Positions 46,620 through 58,506 of a stretch of DNA of 64,000 nucleotides are shown here, in pieces. The notes beneath the pieces are model-generated. The model saw only the letters and a list, made by a program, of their open reading frames with translations. It ran no database searches and was not told the origin of the DNA. The position numbers and the translations under genes are program-made. Within the stretch, counting starts at the first letter, position 1; each line of letters begins with the position of its first letter. This stretch comes from Vitellaria paradoxa (taxonomy: Eukaryota > Streptophyta > Magnoliopsida > Ericales > Sapotaceae): assembly GCA_019916065.1 (NCBI GenBank), contig CM034233.1, positions 25,617,936 to 25,681,935 of the forward strand, read 5' to 3'.

Positions 46620-48596
46620 TTACTAACTAAGGCGTTTACACACAAATTCTTATAGCAAAAAATATATACAGGGAAAAAGATTAAAAAAATGGAAGTAAAT
46701 TTTAGAATCCATAAACGATTTGATTATCTAAACTTGTCCGATTTTGAAAATCATATACCCTAAACCCTGTGTCTTAAACAATTTAATCCTAACATGCATT
46801 TATCACTAATTCATTAATATGAAAATTTAAAATTACCAATATAAATTGTATAAAATCTTTTCCTCCTAGTCAATTAAATTATATGCAATATGCATGAACC
46901 ATACATATAATATATATATATATATAAACACCGAACCCAATATGTATGAACCATACCATGTTATCAAAAAACGCATGAATTTACTTATCTAAAGGCTGTA
47001 TCACATGAACCAAATAAATCATGAAATAGTTTCATGCCATATATAAATATATATAATTAATTACAAATATTTCTTAATATAAAATTAATTATAAAAATAT
47101 TAAAATTAGAAATTTCTTTTTTTTTAATGTTCAATGCAAATTGTAAAATTTTTGGTTGGTAATTAGTTGATAATTAGTTGGTAATTTGGTTGGTAAAAAT
47201 ATTTTCTCACCCTATTACCAACCAAATACCAACCAATGACATTATCAACCAAACCATTCCGTCGGTAAGTACGTTGGTAAAATATTTTCTCATTGGATTA
47301 CCAACTGATTACCAACCGATTATATTACTAGCCGATAAGCTCAGTCATTAATTTGGTTGGTAAATATATTCTCGCTAGATTACTAATTGATTACCAACGG
47401 AATACATTATTCTGCTGGTATATATATTCCCAATAGATTCCCAACCTAAAAATCCAGTTGGTATTTTGGTTAGTACACTTTTTCTGCTTGATTACCAACG
47501 GATTACCACCAGATTACCAACCGACTACATTACCAACCACTAAAGGCCGTGGTTAATATAGTTGGTAAATATATTTACATTTCATTACCAATGAATTACC
47601 AACCGATAACCAACCAAATAAATTAATAAAGAATACTGTCGGTTGATAATTGGGTTGTTAAACATATTCTCGATACATTGCTATCAAATTACGAATGGAA
47701 TACCAACTAAATACTATCTAAATAAATTACCAACTAACCTACAAGTTGGCAATGCGGTTGGTATTAATTTGCCCATCAGGTGATTACATGACCAGCCGAA
47801 CATTGCGGTTGGTAATAATTTAACCATCAAATTACCAATCGAAGAACCAACCGAAATATCTAACAACTACACTATTCAGTGGGTAATCCATTGGTAATTT
47901 GGTGGGAAAAATCTTCCCGCCAGATTACCAACTGATTACCAACTGAAATATGTATCAACCAGTTGTAAGCAGTTGATAATCGGTTGGTAAAAAGTTTCCC
48001 GCCAATGTACCAACCGATTACCAACCGAAAATTTAGCAACTGAATTGGATCAGTCAGTAAGGAGTTGATAATTATCTAAATTTTAGCAATTTTTACATCG
48101 GTTGGTAATGTGTTGGTAGTCGGTTGGTATTTACCAACCGATTATATTCGGTTGATAATGGTCAGTTGGTAATTAGCTTTTTTCTAGTAGTGAATTACAT
48201 TAATATCCATAAAGTCCACCTTTTTCTAAACCAGGCATTATAATATGAGACACACAAATCAACTTAATACCATAACCTACACTAATTTTGTTGATTTTTT
48301 ATATTCAAAAAATAAAAAATAAGATAAAAAAGATAAAATTCTTTAAAGATAATGCTATATGGTTCATCAATTCTTTCACCACTTTAAATTACTGAAAGAA
48401 TACAATTCACATTCCCCTTCTAATAAAATTTAAAAAAATTAGTGTGTAATATTATAGTATAAGTTATTATTTACTATATAACTTTTACATTATATAATGT
48501 TACGATTGAAATATATAAAAATAATATTAAAAAATTTTTTAAAAAAAGAACGATCAACCTCAAAACATTATTAGAAATAATGGTAAAATAGGATGG

Positions 48597-48690
48597 AGGA
48601 ACGATCGACCGCTTTGAGACGGTTTGACAAAGGTACTTTAGACAACCGCTTCATTCACGTGGTCAACCACTTCGAGACAATCGAGAAAAA
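48597..48690. repeat. Fragment with GACCGCTT-type repeats (CACTA subterminal-like)
   Basis: The words CGACCGCTTTGAGACGG, CAACCGCTTCATTCACG, CAACCACTTCGAGACAATCG and GAGAAAA recur in a pattern like that of the miniature element at 11655-11948. No terminal inverted repeat was found here. Confidence 0.45.
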
Positions 48691-48741
48691 GTTCTTACTC
48701 CCCCCATAAACCCCCCTCTCTCTTCGTGCAAGTTTTGGTTC

Positions 48742-48895
48742 TTGACGTTGGTCTCTCTCTCTCTCTTTCTCTCTCTTCACTCTTTGTTTGCCCCGATCGT
48801 TGTCACCGACTACCCGTGTACAACTCTCTCAAGTATTCTCTCTCTCTCTCTCTTTCTCTCTCTGTGTGTGTGTAGTCTTTGTCTCTCTCTCTCTA
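48742..48895. repeat. CT-rich microsatellites
   Basis: Several (CT)n runs (about 48751-48775, 48838-48862 and 48880-48893) are separated by short unique sequence. The 112-codon plus-strand frame through them (48742-49080) is low-complexity Ser/Leu and I do not accept it as a gene. Confidence 0.75.
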
Positions 48896-49079
48896 TCCTT
48901 CTCCCCTACTCTCCTCACCCAATTTTTTCTTCTCACAAGTTGAGTTCGGTTAAAAGTCTCCATTGTGAACATTTCAATCATTTACAATCGCAAGTGCTGC
49001 AAGTTTTTTTGTTTATTTTTTGTTTTGCCATTTCAGTCCTTTTTGTTACCGATGTGTGTGTATTTGATTTTTTTTTTTA

Positions 49080-50490
49080 ATTTCTGTGAATTTGTGTATT
49101 TGATCAGTAATTAAACTTTGTAAATTTAATTATGAATTTGTAAAGTTGTTTGGAAGCCTAAATGTGTCAACATCGAATGTGTTGGCACATTCAAAATGTG
49201 TTGCTATTTCAGTTCTCTCCTAACCATTGTTTAAAATTAAATTTTGTGAATTTAATTGGTTATTTATAAAGTCATTTGGAAGTTTAAACGTGTTGGCACT
49301 TTGTGAGTATTTTGTAAATTTTGTGAAAATTTAATCAATTTTTAAAGTTGATTAAATTTGTTAATCTTCATTTTTAATTTAATTTTTAATTTGATTTGTA
49401 ATTAACAGTCCATGAAATATATTTCATAATGTTATTTATTTTGTATATTACTTATAATATTTTATTTAATTATTCAAATAATTAACAACCGTTAATTATA
49501 TACTTGTAAATTGTTAATTAATTATTTGTTAATTGTTAATGTATTTCGAATTAAATTGTTTGAACTAAATATGCTTAATTCATTTTTTGTTTGCTTGCTT
49601 TTCATGGTTTTTTTTTTTTTAAGTTTGGTTTACATATTTTTAGCAAGGTCATTTAGTAGAATTTTTTAGTATTTTTAATATCTAAAAAATACTCAAAAAT
49701 CTTATAAATAGTTGAAAAACAAGTTTTAAACAAATTGGTCAGTAAATAAAATGAGTACTCAAAAAATCCAAACTAAAAAAATATTATCCATAAACAAAAT
49801 GTAGTTTATATTGAATATAGTAAAAAATAGGACAATTATTTAAGTAAAACAAGAAAGAGAATATCCATTAATTAGGACAAAATGTATTTAAAAAAATAAT
49901 TAGGCAAGTAAGACAATAATTTTACTAAACAAATAAGAAAAATAATTGAACAGATTAAGATAAACAAGTTAATAATTTAATTAAACAAAAATTCAATCTA
50001 TTGATAAGACAACATTAAAAAAATATGACAGTGATTCTATAAATTAAATTAATTAGACAAAATTAGTTATGGTAGTTTGTTATGGTAGTTATGTTAGTTA
50101 GTTATAATAGTTAGTTAATTATGTAGTTAATTATGGTTGTTAATTATAATACATCTTATAAATTAATTATGGTAGTTAATTTGACAAAATTAGTTCGCCA
50201 AAATTTAGGTTTAAAATTAGTTCGACAAAATTTAGATTGAGGGTTAAATTTATATTTAACATCATTATCAATTATTTTCAAACTAAATTATGCTTGAATT
50301 TAAATTTAATGTTGGAATAAAAATCAATTAATGTTATTATTAACAGGGTTAAAATTAATTTAGGGTTAACTAACTTTAGTTATGGCTAGACTCATAATTA
50401 AGATTATTATCAATTATTTTAAAATTTAACTATCTTGAATTTAATTATGCATAAATTTTTACCAGGGTTAAAATTCAAATTCAAAATGGG
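49080..50490. other. AT-rich spacer, no gene seen
   Basis: It contains diverged repeats of GTTAGTTATGGTAGTTA-like words (about 50065-50180). No frame or boundary is supported. Confidence 0.5.
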
Positions 50491-50579
50491 TTAAAGGCAA
50501 TCCTAGAGATAGTCAGTTACTAGCTATATAGAGTTCTAAGTGAGGGAGGAGTCAGACGAAGAGAGTTGACCATGTTGGT

Positions 50580-51190
50580 AGATCTAAGTCTCGATTAAGA
50601 GATATGAGCACTATTGAGTGCTATTACTATAAAGGGACTGGTCACATATAGAAAAATTGCCCAAAGTTTAAAGAAAACTTGAAGGATCTAAAACAACTAC
50701 AAGAGAAGATGAAGGTAAATGATTCCTCTATCAACGTGTTTAGTGATGATGATGATTTTAATTGCACACTATGGATAGTAGTTTTGCTGAGAATCATTTT
50801 GGTTGGGTGTTGGATTCTGTTACTGACTTTCACATATGCAGATATCGAGTTGTGTTTGACATTTTGTACATTGATGGAGATTTTGGTTCCATTAATGTGG
50901 GTAATAAATTGAAGCAAAAGATTAAAGGTGTTGGAAGAGTCCGCTTGAAACTCCATAATGATATTGTCAAAATATTCCTAATGTGAAATATGTATCCACT
51001 GCTAGAGCGAATATAATTTCATTGGGTGATACGGCTTCACATGGGCACAAGTATGTAGGTATTGGGAATCAATGCAAGGTGTACAAAGGTGGCAGCTTAA
51101 TAATGCAAAGGAGGAAGAAAATAAAGAACATTTATTGTTTGGATGATTTTCTGAAAAGTCAGAGAGTAAAGAAAAGTTAGAAGACCCATA
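50580..51190 (+). pseudogene. Ty1/copia gag zinc-knuckle and protease relic
   Basis: Near 50612-50660 a frame reads IECYYYKGTGHI, a stop, then KNCPKF. This is a gag CCHC knuckle whose second cysteine is tyrosine and which carries a stop. At 50762-50986 the stretch GWVLDSVTDFHIC is a copia protease active-site region with the DSG glycine replaced by valine; later words INVGNKLKQKIKGVGRVRLKL and (in the next frame, 50983-51180) ANIISLG and SLIMQRRKK follow the family order. A frameshift near 50983 separates the two pieces. Integrase, RT and RNase H are missing, and an LTR begins about 60 bases later, so this is an internally deleted element. Confidence 0.8.
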
Positions 51191-51250
51191 AAAGAGTCTA
51201 TTTTTTCTAACATTGTTGAGGAATATGAGAATTTGGGGAGAGGGAGGATT

Positions 51251-51629
51251 TGTTATGTTGGCTTCCTGAATCCTACATCGGAAAGTGGAGCAATGAATGG
51301 GGGGCTTGGCTCCTATAAATAATGCTTCCCTCTTTAGTTATTTATTGTACTATAAAACACAATTAAATACATGTGTTTTCAAAGTGTGGGCATAATTGAG
51401 TTTTTGGGTTGTGTGAGTGGGGGAGAATTTTCACAAATTTGTTCATGCAAAAATTGTAATACTTTTAAAATTGAGTTGAGTATATTATCCTTTTCTTATA
51501 ATCGTAGATGTAAGTCTATTGAGGGATCGAACCACGTTAAATTTCTTATGCTTTGTGCTCTAATTTTTCTTTCCTTATTTGTGTCAGTGTTTCTGTTACA
51601 GAGCTTTACAAGTGATTGTAGGCCTAACA
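51251..51629 (+). mobile_element. 3' LTR of the deleted copia element, about 0.38 kb
   Basis: A polypurine tract (GGGGAGAGGGAGGA, 51235-51248) precedes TGTTATGTTGGC. The LTR contains CCTACATCGGAAAGTGGAG, a word common in short plant copia and TRIM LTRs, and a TATAAATA box near 51316. The end is placed at GGCCTAACA, the best CA end. The matching 5' LTR was not found in the window. Confidence 0.65.
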
Positions 51630-52690
51630 CTACGTTAAGATGACAAAAATTCAAAGTATTCGATATCCTAAAACATACTTGTGCATAACAAATCAAATAA
51701 TATAGAGAATCCCAATGCACTCAACAAATTTTACATGCTCATTAAAAATTTTATATACCAAACCCTAGATTTGAGCATACAAAATAAAAAATTCTCATAT
51801 AAATGAAGAGATTTTAATGAAAACCAAACATCTAACATTCGAAATATGAAAAAAAAAAAATAGTGTTCCAGGCGAACTAAGCGTTCAATATTCTCGAACA
51901 AGCTCATTAAGAGCTTATTTATGTTCATTTGATAAACTAAATGAACAAGCTCAAATTCATTTTTAAAACTTAATAAATAAACAAGTGGAGCCCAAATAAA
52001 ATTAAGCCCATTTATCATTTTTAAATATGCTCATTTAAATAACACATAAATAGTCTTATTTAAATCTCACGAACGGTCTTATTTAAATGTTCATGAACAA
52101 ACTTTTATTACTTGTGAACATATTTGTGAACAAGCTCTTTTACATCTCATGAACAATCTAATTTAAACATTCATGAATAAGTTCGCGAAAACTCTTCTTT
52201 AGTATTAAGAAAAAAAAATGTTAAAGCATTAAAGAGTATACACAATAATTTAAATTTTGTCTATTGAGTTAGAAAATATACTTTGTTTTGTAAGCTATTT
52301 CATTAATAAACAAGCGAGAAGACTTGACAAAACGTTTGTGAATAGGCTTGATATAGTTTCATAAGTAGGCTCTATAAAAACCTGTGAGCAAACTCGTTTG
52401 TTGTAACTTAATCGAGTTCAAGAATGCCTATGAACTAACAAGCTAGGTTCGAATGCTAGGTTTTGAGTTTGGGTTTGCCAAAAACATTAACAAACAAGTT
52501 TGAATAATCAATATTCAACTCAGTTCAATTTGGTTGTAGCTTTAAACAAAATCAAAGAAAAAAGAAGAAGATATGGATGTGAGGTGTCGATGGAGAGCCA
52601 CCCTCACTCTTGGACTAAAATTTAATATGTTCTCTTAAAAATTAACACTAGCTCCTATTTATATAAGCCTTAAGTTTAAAAAGTCAAAAT
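51630..52690. other. Spacer with degenerate GAACAAGCTC-type repeats
   Basis: Between about 51880 and 52450 the words GAACAAGCTCA, TTCATGAACAA, GAACGGTCTTATTTAAA and their variants recur many times, suggesting an old DNA transposon whose ends I could not place. No gene is supported. Confidence 0.5.
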
Positions 52691-52692
52691 AG

Positions 52693-52948
52693 CACTGAAG
52701 TATGATTTCGCAAAAAGGTGCATTCAAACACATGGTTAGCTGTTCAAGCATGTTGCTTGGCATCCGAAGGTAATAATGGGGTTCAAACTTTACTTCGATT
52801 ATGTTCTTTCCCTTGACATCCACTAAAGTATGATTTTGCAAGAAGGAGCATTCAAATGCACGGTCAGGTGTTCGAACGTGTTGGTTGGCATCCGAAGGTA
52901 GTAACTGATTTCAAACTCTACTTTGAACATGTTCTCTCTTTTTGCATC
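52693..52948 (+). repeat. Tandem duplication, 128-bp unit, two copies
   Basis: CACTGAAGTATGATTTCGCA (52693) and CACTAAAGTATGATTTTGCA (52821) start two units that share GGCATCCGAAGGTA and TTCAAAC(T)...CTACTT/TTACTT. Identity is about 80 percent by eye. Confidence 0.8.
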
Positions 52949-53570
52949 CTTATCCTTCTAGAGTTGAACTAGTTCTTGGACAAGTGAAAGTAGCACATAT
53001 TTGTTACTAAACAAAATACCTTCACATATCATTTCTTTCATTATATATTTAATATAAGACTATACAACATAAATTATATAAATATATTAATATTTAACTA
53101 TTCTATATGCAAAAAGTAAAATGACATGGACGTGACTACAAATAAGTTATTGGGTTATTCAATTGCCAAAAATCTAAGAAAACTTAAAGAAATTTGTGAG
53201 TCCAACGATGTGGCTACAAAGATTGTGGGAACCATGATAGGCATTTCCATTTCAAATATTCTCAACAATAATGCAATAAGAATTGGATATACTTAATTAG
53301 GAATTGAGAATTTTTTTGGTGAGATAATTTTATTTTCCTTAAATAGTTTTATTTACTTTTCTTAAATAATGAGATTTTATTTTATTTGATTTCAGCCTAA
53401 CTTATATAAAGGTTAAGTATTGTAAGAGATTAGCAGTTTTTATTATTGATTTAATATTGAGACTCTTTTGAGACTTTTCTCTCTAACTTTTACTTGAAGG
53501 ATTAGGATTTATACGCTTTTGGTTGCAACATAAAATTAAAAATTTTGACAAATGTGCTTATTTTTATACA

Positions 53571-53602
<32 letters not shown>

Positions 53603-55139
53603 TTGTATATTACAATTGCTTATAAGTGTATACACATGACTTTTTTCTTTGTGGTGATTTTAGTTATTTAGTAAAGATATGTAAGTTCTAATTAAAAAAA
53701 ATAATTATCACATAGGTCAAAGGATAATTATTGTAATTATTAAAAAAAATAATAACTACATTATAAATGAAGTAATTAATAATTTTTTAATATGTGTATT
53801 TTTTTACAAATTAAAAAAAAGAGTAGTATTATTCTACAATAAAGATATAAAAAAATTTGCTAGAATAATATGATATATTTATGAGTCTATCACTTTGAAA
53901 ATATAAACACACTAAAATACCTTTTATTACAATTATACTATTATTGTATTATTCTAGTAAAAGATTTTGCTAATTATTTTTGATGAAACATATAATATTT
54001 TTTGAAAAAAAAAATGTTGACACTTTTATCCTATTGTATTCATATATATATTAGATAGAAAATATAATATAACATATTAATCAAGAAGTGAATGAGCAAG
54101 TTATAAATAATGACCAGTGAGTTTTGAGTATCATATTAATATTAACAATAGGGAATATTAGGTATGGAAAGGGTGTTTGAATCTTCAAACAATATTAAAA
54201 AATTTAATTTTTATCAAAATTTTTTAATTTTTTCAAACCAAATTTCGTCATATGTTACTTTTACATTAATATTATTTTTTGGCAAACCATATACTACCGA
54301 AATACTCTAAAGATAAGTTCCAAATTCAATCTATTATTTATTTTTAATTTCAAACATGTCTTAATCATTTTAGGTACTTCTAAGTAAATTTTTAACGTTT
54401 TATTTGGAAATACTTTACTCTTGGAATTGATTAGATTTTAAAGTAAAGAATTGAGCTGAATTAGTTTCATTGGTAAGTAAATTTTGTGTTTATAGGTATA
54501 TAAATTCAATAATTGAATTGAAATTTTCATATTTAAAGTTTAAGTACGAATTTAATTGAATTGAGTCTAGTAAAATATCAAATTCAACCTTATTACAAAT
54601 GGGTAATATAAGATATAAAGGTAAATTCGTTTGTTAACTTAAATATACGAAGAAAGAATTAATTCTCACCAAATTTTATCATTTTGGGTTATATTTCAAA
54701 TTTAATTATTAACATCAAATTAGAAAAAATCTTAAATTTTGAATTATGAAATAAAATTTGAATAAAATATCAAACAAGAAAATCTTAAAATTTGAATAAT
54801 GAAATTAAAGACCTTATTTTAATTTCAAATATAAAAATTAAATCTTACCAAAAAGCGCAACCAATTTGGATAGATTAAAAGTCCCCTCTGCGGCGTGTCC
54901 AAAACAAGATTTTTTTTTCTTTTTTTTTTTAAGTATTAATGTTTCAACCTACCGCCTTTTAATTGTTTTTTCGAATACATTAATATTATTCTCATCGTTT
55001 CGTTTTACCCCGCACTTCAATTGCTCATTTTTTATCGTTGATTTTTAAATAAAAAATAATATTTTATAATTATAATAATTTTAGGCGAAATATAGTCGTA
55101 ACTATAGATAATTATTAATATAAAACAAGAAAAGCGGTG
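52949..55139. other. AT-rich spacer and upstream region of gene 2
   Basis: It includes a (TA)n run at 53578-53601 and AT-rich sequence to about 54850. From 54870 the sequence becomes more balanced, as expected near a gene start. No promoter element could be fixed. Confidence 0.5.
53578..53601. repeat. (TA)n microsatellite
   Basis: Uninterrupted alternation of T and A. Confidence 0.9.
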
Positions 55140-55399
55140 ATTAGTACGATTCAAATTAGTTGTTGTTCTTAATACCCTAAGAATAGAAACCGCCTGCGCC
55201 TCTGTGGCGATGGTTCCACTTCCATCTCATTGGGCGAAATCATTCCCCAAGCAGTTTCTCTATTCTTCCTGTGCGGATAAAGTTCTCGCACTCATTTTAG
55301 CTTTTTGGTTTCTGTACTCTCACTCTTGCATATTCTCTCTCATTGTGGCTCAAGCTCTGTGAGTGCTTTTCTCCCATTCTTGCGGGGTTCATCTTTCTG
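55140..55399 (+). other. Leader (5' untranslated) exon of phosphatase gene 2
   Basis: A relatively GC-balanced stretch ends at a strong donor (TTCTG|GTGAGT at 55399/55400). The next credible exon of the gene starts at 60776 with TTGGTGAAA just before the ATG at 60785, so this exon would be untranslated. The left edge is unknown. Gene 1 has its first exon in the same relative place, separated from the main exon by a 2.9 kb intron. Confidence 0.55.
55210..55362 (+). CDS. Upstream ORF in the gene 2 leader exon, 50 codons
   Basis: ATG at 55210 opens a 50-residue frame ending in TGA at 55360. It lies wholly within the predicted leader exon and ends 37 bases before the donor, so it cannot be joined to the phosphatase frame. 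A central hydrophobic stretch (VLALILAFWFLYS, residues 25-37) follows a short basic-polar start. If the exon is transcribed from above 55210, translation of this frame would be expected to lower initiation at the main ATG. Homology unknown. It could also be chance. Confidence 0.35.
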   Translation: MVPLPSHWAKSFPKQFLYSSCADKVLALILAFWFLYSHSCIFSLIVAQAL

Positions 55400-57754
55400 G
55401 TGAGTTCTTTTGTTAGACCCATTTCACTTGAAATTTGTTCATGTGATCACTGTCTGCAAATGTCCCCCTACCCCTTTCAACTGCTTTTTTGTTTGTTTGT
55501 TTGCTGGTAAAAAAGGGGTAGATGAAGCACAAATGGAAAATTGGAACATGTGCTTTCGTACGATTTCAAAGAAATGAAAAATTTTTTCAGTGGGTCAGAA
55601 TAAATTGTTTGTTTTGATTGCTGAAGAAAATTGTCAAGTAGTATGTGGTGGATTTTCTTGACAAAACCCAGATTGCAAACTTGGAATCTAACTTCACTTG
55701 CATTTTTCTCGGGAACCAAATTGGGGGTGGGGGGGGTATGTGAAACTGTTGAAGGCCCTGATTATTGGACATTTCATGAATTTTGGTATACTCCATACAA
55801 GGAGATATTTTGTGGGAAAATTATAGATTGTGTTTAGTTTACGTTGAACTTATTTACATTTGAAGTCACGTCCTGTAGGTTAACTTAATCTTGCAGAGAT
55901 CATGCTGACATTCTTGGTTATTATGCTTGCAATTACTGTAGTGTTTTCACGTCAGTGTTATATATATAGTTCTGAAAAAAAAAAGCCTATTTGCTTTAAG
56001 CATACAAAGACTTGTTACATATTGGCAGAAACCCTTTTTTTTTTTTTTAATGGCAAATCAAGCTCTTTCAATTTACAATACCAAAGTTACCAAAGCATGC
56101 TAGTATCCTAACAAATTCTGTATGGAATGCACATTGAAGACATGGTACGTTTCCTTTTTTTTTTTTCACATGACATAAGCTATTATTCTGGAGTCGGCAG
56201 TTAATTAAAAATCCAAATGCCCCAGAAAATACCATTTTGGAATGGATATTCAGGAATAAATATTATGATGAACTTTTTTTGGAGTTTATTTTGAAAATGG
56301 GTTTTGGCAAGTGAAAACCTTGTAGTTCTCAATATATTAGTACAATTATCGTCAAATTTTAAAGAAAATAGTGATACATTAATAAATTCCAACTATGTGA
56401 TTTATATAAACTAGAACCCAAAAATTTGACTGCTCCTCGAATGTGCAAAGATTACCCCGCAATTACACAATGATTTGTTGAATCAATAATCCAAAAAAGT
56501 CTGGATATCGTCCTTGGGGAGTGATTTGAATACCAAGTGTGTCAAGGGTGAAGGGAAGAAGGTGTAAAACTTTATGGGGAATTTGGAAGTGTATGCAAAA
56601 ATAAAATAAAATGAAGGTGGGTAAATCAATGGAATTGGATAGCATTGGTGTTTGAGATCCTTTATTTGACTTATTTCTCTCAATCCCCCACATGTGATCA
56701 CATTGACTTCTTTTAAAGTGGCCAAACACATGTGACTATTGATTGTTTTTGGGTGGCAGTGAGTTTCGAACCTAGCACCTTTGCTTGCTTTCAACCCCCT
56801 ATGTGTGAAAGGTCATGGACTCCATTTGAATATCTACCATAAATCCGATCAAAAGTCAAGTATTGAATATATAATATTAAATTTTACAACATTGCCAGTC
56901 ACTGGCTTGTATCAGACGGTAGCCAGATATTATCCCAATATTATTCTTAGGAAGATTTCTAGTGTCTAACCATGTTGCGAATAATTTAACTCCAAGGTGT
57001 AAGCTAATAAGTGAAAATCATTTTTAAGGCTTAGGAGTTCTATCAAGAGTTTGAAAATTTTTGTTAATAATATAGAAATTATTGGAAATAACTTTGAAAT
57101 CATATTTAAGAGTAAAGTCTTTAAACCAAATGATTTTGGAAATTTAAAACTAACGGGCTAAGTATTTTATTTAAATATAATATCTTATCTAAGACATCCA
57201 TAATATAAATTTTCATACAGTTTTAAGTGGTATCAATTATTTTCATAGGAACTGAAGTCTTTGAAAAATTTAGAATTTATAAATTGATGGAAATTTAGAA
57301 TTTTAGAGTCTTTATAAATCCATATAAAATTGTTTAGAAATTCTCTTTTGTACAAATTTGTATTTCTCATAAAATTGTTTACATATCTAATTATTATTTT
57401 GAAATTAAAATCCCTTGAAGTGATAACTTTAGTTTAGAACCCACTAAACATAGATTTATCAATAATGGTTCAAATAAATTCTAGCTCGATTTGATAGTTT
57501 ATACACTCCTAAACTATTTCAAAATATCAATTTGATTTAATAATAATATTATTTCAATAGTTTGAACGCTCCAATATGTCCAATTATGATGAGCCTAAAC
57601 CATTTTAGAAGCAAAATCGTACAAAATAAATTAAAATGGTCATTGAGGCATTTTATCGAACGATAGGGATGGATTATAAAACTTAGTTCTAGGGACCTAA
57701 TTAAATTCACCTAGGCCAAAATAATTGTATATTTACATGTTTAAAGAACATCTA

Positions 57755-57890
57755 TGGTGCCAAAGTACCAAACCCATACTTAAACAACCCAAAATTTATC
57801 AAAATTTATGGTGCCAAAGTACCAAACCCATACTTAAACAACCCAAAATTTATCAAAATTTATGGTGCCAAAGTACCAAACCCATACTTA
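57755..57890 (+). repeat. Tandem repeat, 54-bp unit, 2.5 copies, no mismatches seen
   Basis: TGGTGCCAAAGTACCAAACC recurs at 57755, 57809 and 57863 with no differences visible between copies. Such identity suggests recent expansion. Confidence 0.92.
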
Positions 57891-58130
57891 CGTAGCCATG
57901 GCACTGCTATGGTGCTAACAGCATGCCACAACAGCCCTCAGGTGTGCTGGACATGCAGCCCAGATGTGGGACAGGCGAGAGTGGTGAGGGACACACTGAT
58001 TTCTGGGCGAGACACACCCCTAGGTTGAGGTGGGTTACTACCATGCTGTGGAACACAACAAGCCAGACACGTCCCCGTGTGCACGTGTGCGAATTGAGCA
58101 CACAATTTGAGGAATAAGCCTGAGTGTCTT
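57891..58130. other. GC-rich patch inside the gene 2 leader intron
   Basis: Base composition changes sharply from AT-rich to GC-rich for about 240 bases (CATGCCACAACAGCCCTCAG, GGCGAGAGTGGTGAGGGACA). 64-codon frames are open on both strands here, but neither has a recognisable motif, so they look like a by-product of composition. It may be an inserted fragment. Confidence 0.5.
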
Positions 58131-58480
58131 AAAGGTAGGGAAGCGTTCGAATGCTGAAACCAGTTCCACTATTCCAGAATTCCACTTTTTGTTGGCAACT
58201 AAGCACAATTAAATAACATGGAACACATTCTAGGAAGTTGATCATCCTTCTTCAATGAAATTTTAATTGTTAGAACCAAGAATTGCAAAATCGATTTTTC
58301 CAACAAATTTCCCGAGGAACTGAACCAACCTTCTTTCTCGTTTGTTTGCTGCACTCAAAAGTCTTCCCAGACCTCTCAATTTTCTCTCTTACACTTCTTT
58401 AATATCAATTCCATATAGAAGCTTATGATTCGATCAATGGAGAAATTTATTGTAACAAGTTAAACATGCATGTTGTTAAC

Positions 58481-58498
58481 CCCCCCCCCCCCCCCCCC
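58481..58498 (+). repeat. Poly-C homopolymer
   Basis: A run of 18 C residues followed by an A run, immediately before the dispersed repeat at 58507. Confidence 0.9.
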
Positions 58499-58506
58499 AA
58501 AAAAAA

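Larger units (their letters stand above)
44333..48192. mobile_element. Complete non-autonomous CACTA (En/Spm-type) element, 3.86 kb
   Basis: The left end CACTACTAAAAAAAAGCT and the reverse complement of the right end CACTACTAGAAAAAAGCTA are near-identical inverted repeats. AAT flanks both sides (44330-44332 and 48193-48195), the 3-bp duplication expected. Both subterminal zones (about 44350-44820 and 47150-48180) are crowded with ACCAACTGATTACCAACCGA-like words in both orientations, the transposase-binding architecture of this superfamily. The interior (44830-47150) is AT-rich, has no transposase frame, and carries a tRNA-like box pair and a nested Harbinger-type piece. It shares its interior with the copy at 6343-8000. 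Confidence 0.9.

Noticed and set aside
48742..49080. 112-codon plus-strand open frame through CT-rich sequence
   Set aside because: Its Ser/Leu-rich reading is what CT microsatellites produce in any frame; there is no recognisable motif and no supporting exon structure.
56735..56830. Possible SINE head with a GGTTCGAAACTC word on the minus strand
   Set aside because: A B-box-like word alone is not enough; no credible A box, poly-A tail or target duplication was found.
57907..58117. Two 64-codon frames on opposite strands in the GC-rich patch
   Set aside because: Both are open because of composition; they overlap antisense, have no motif and sit in an intron.
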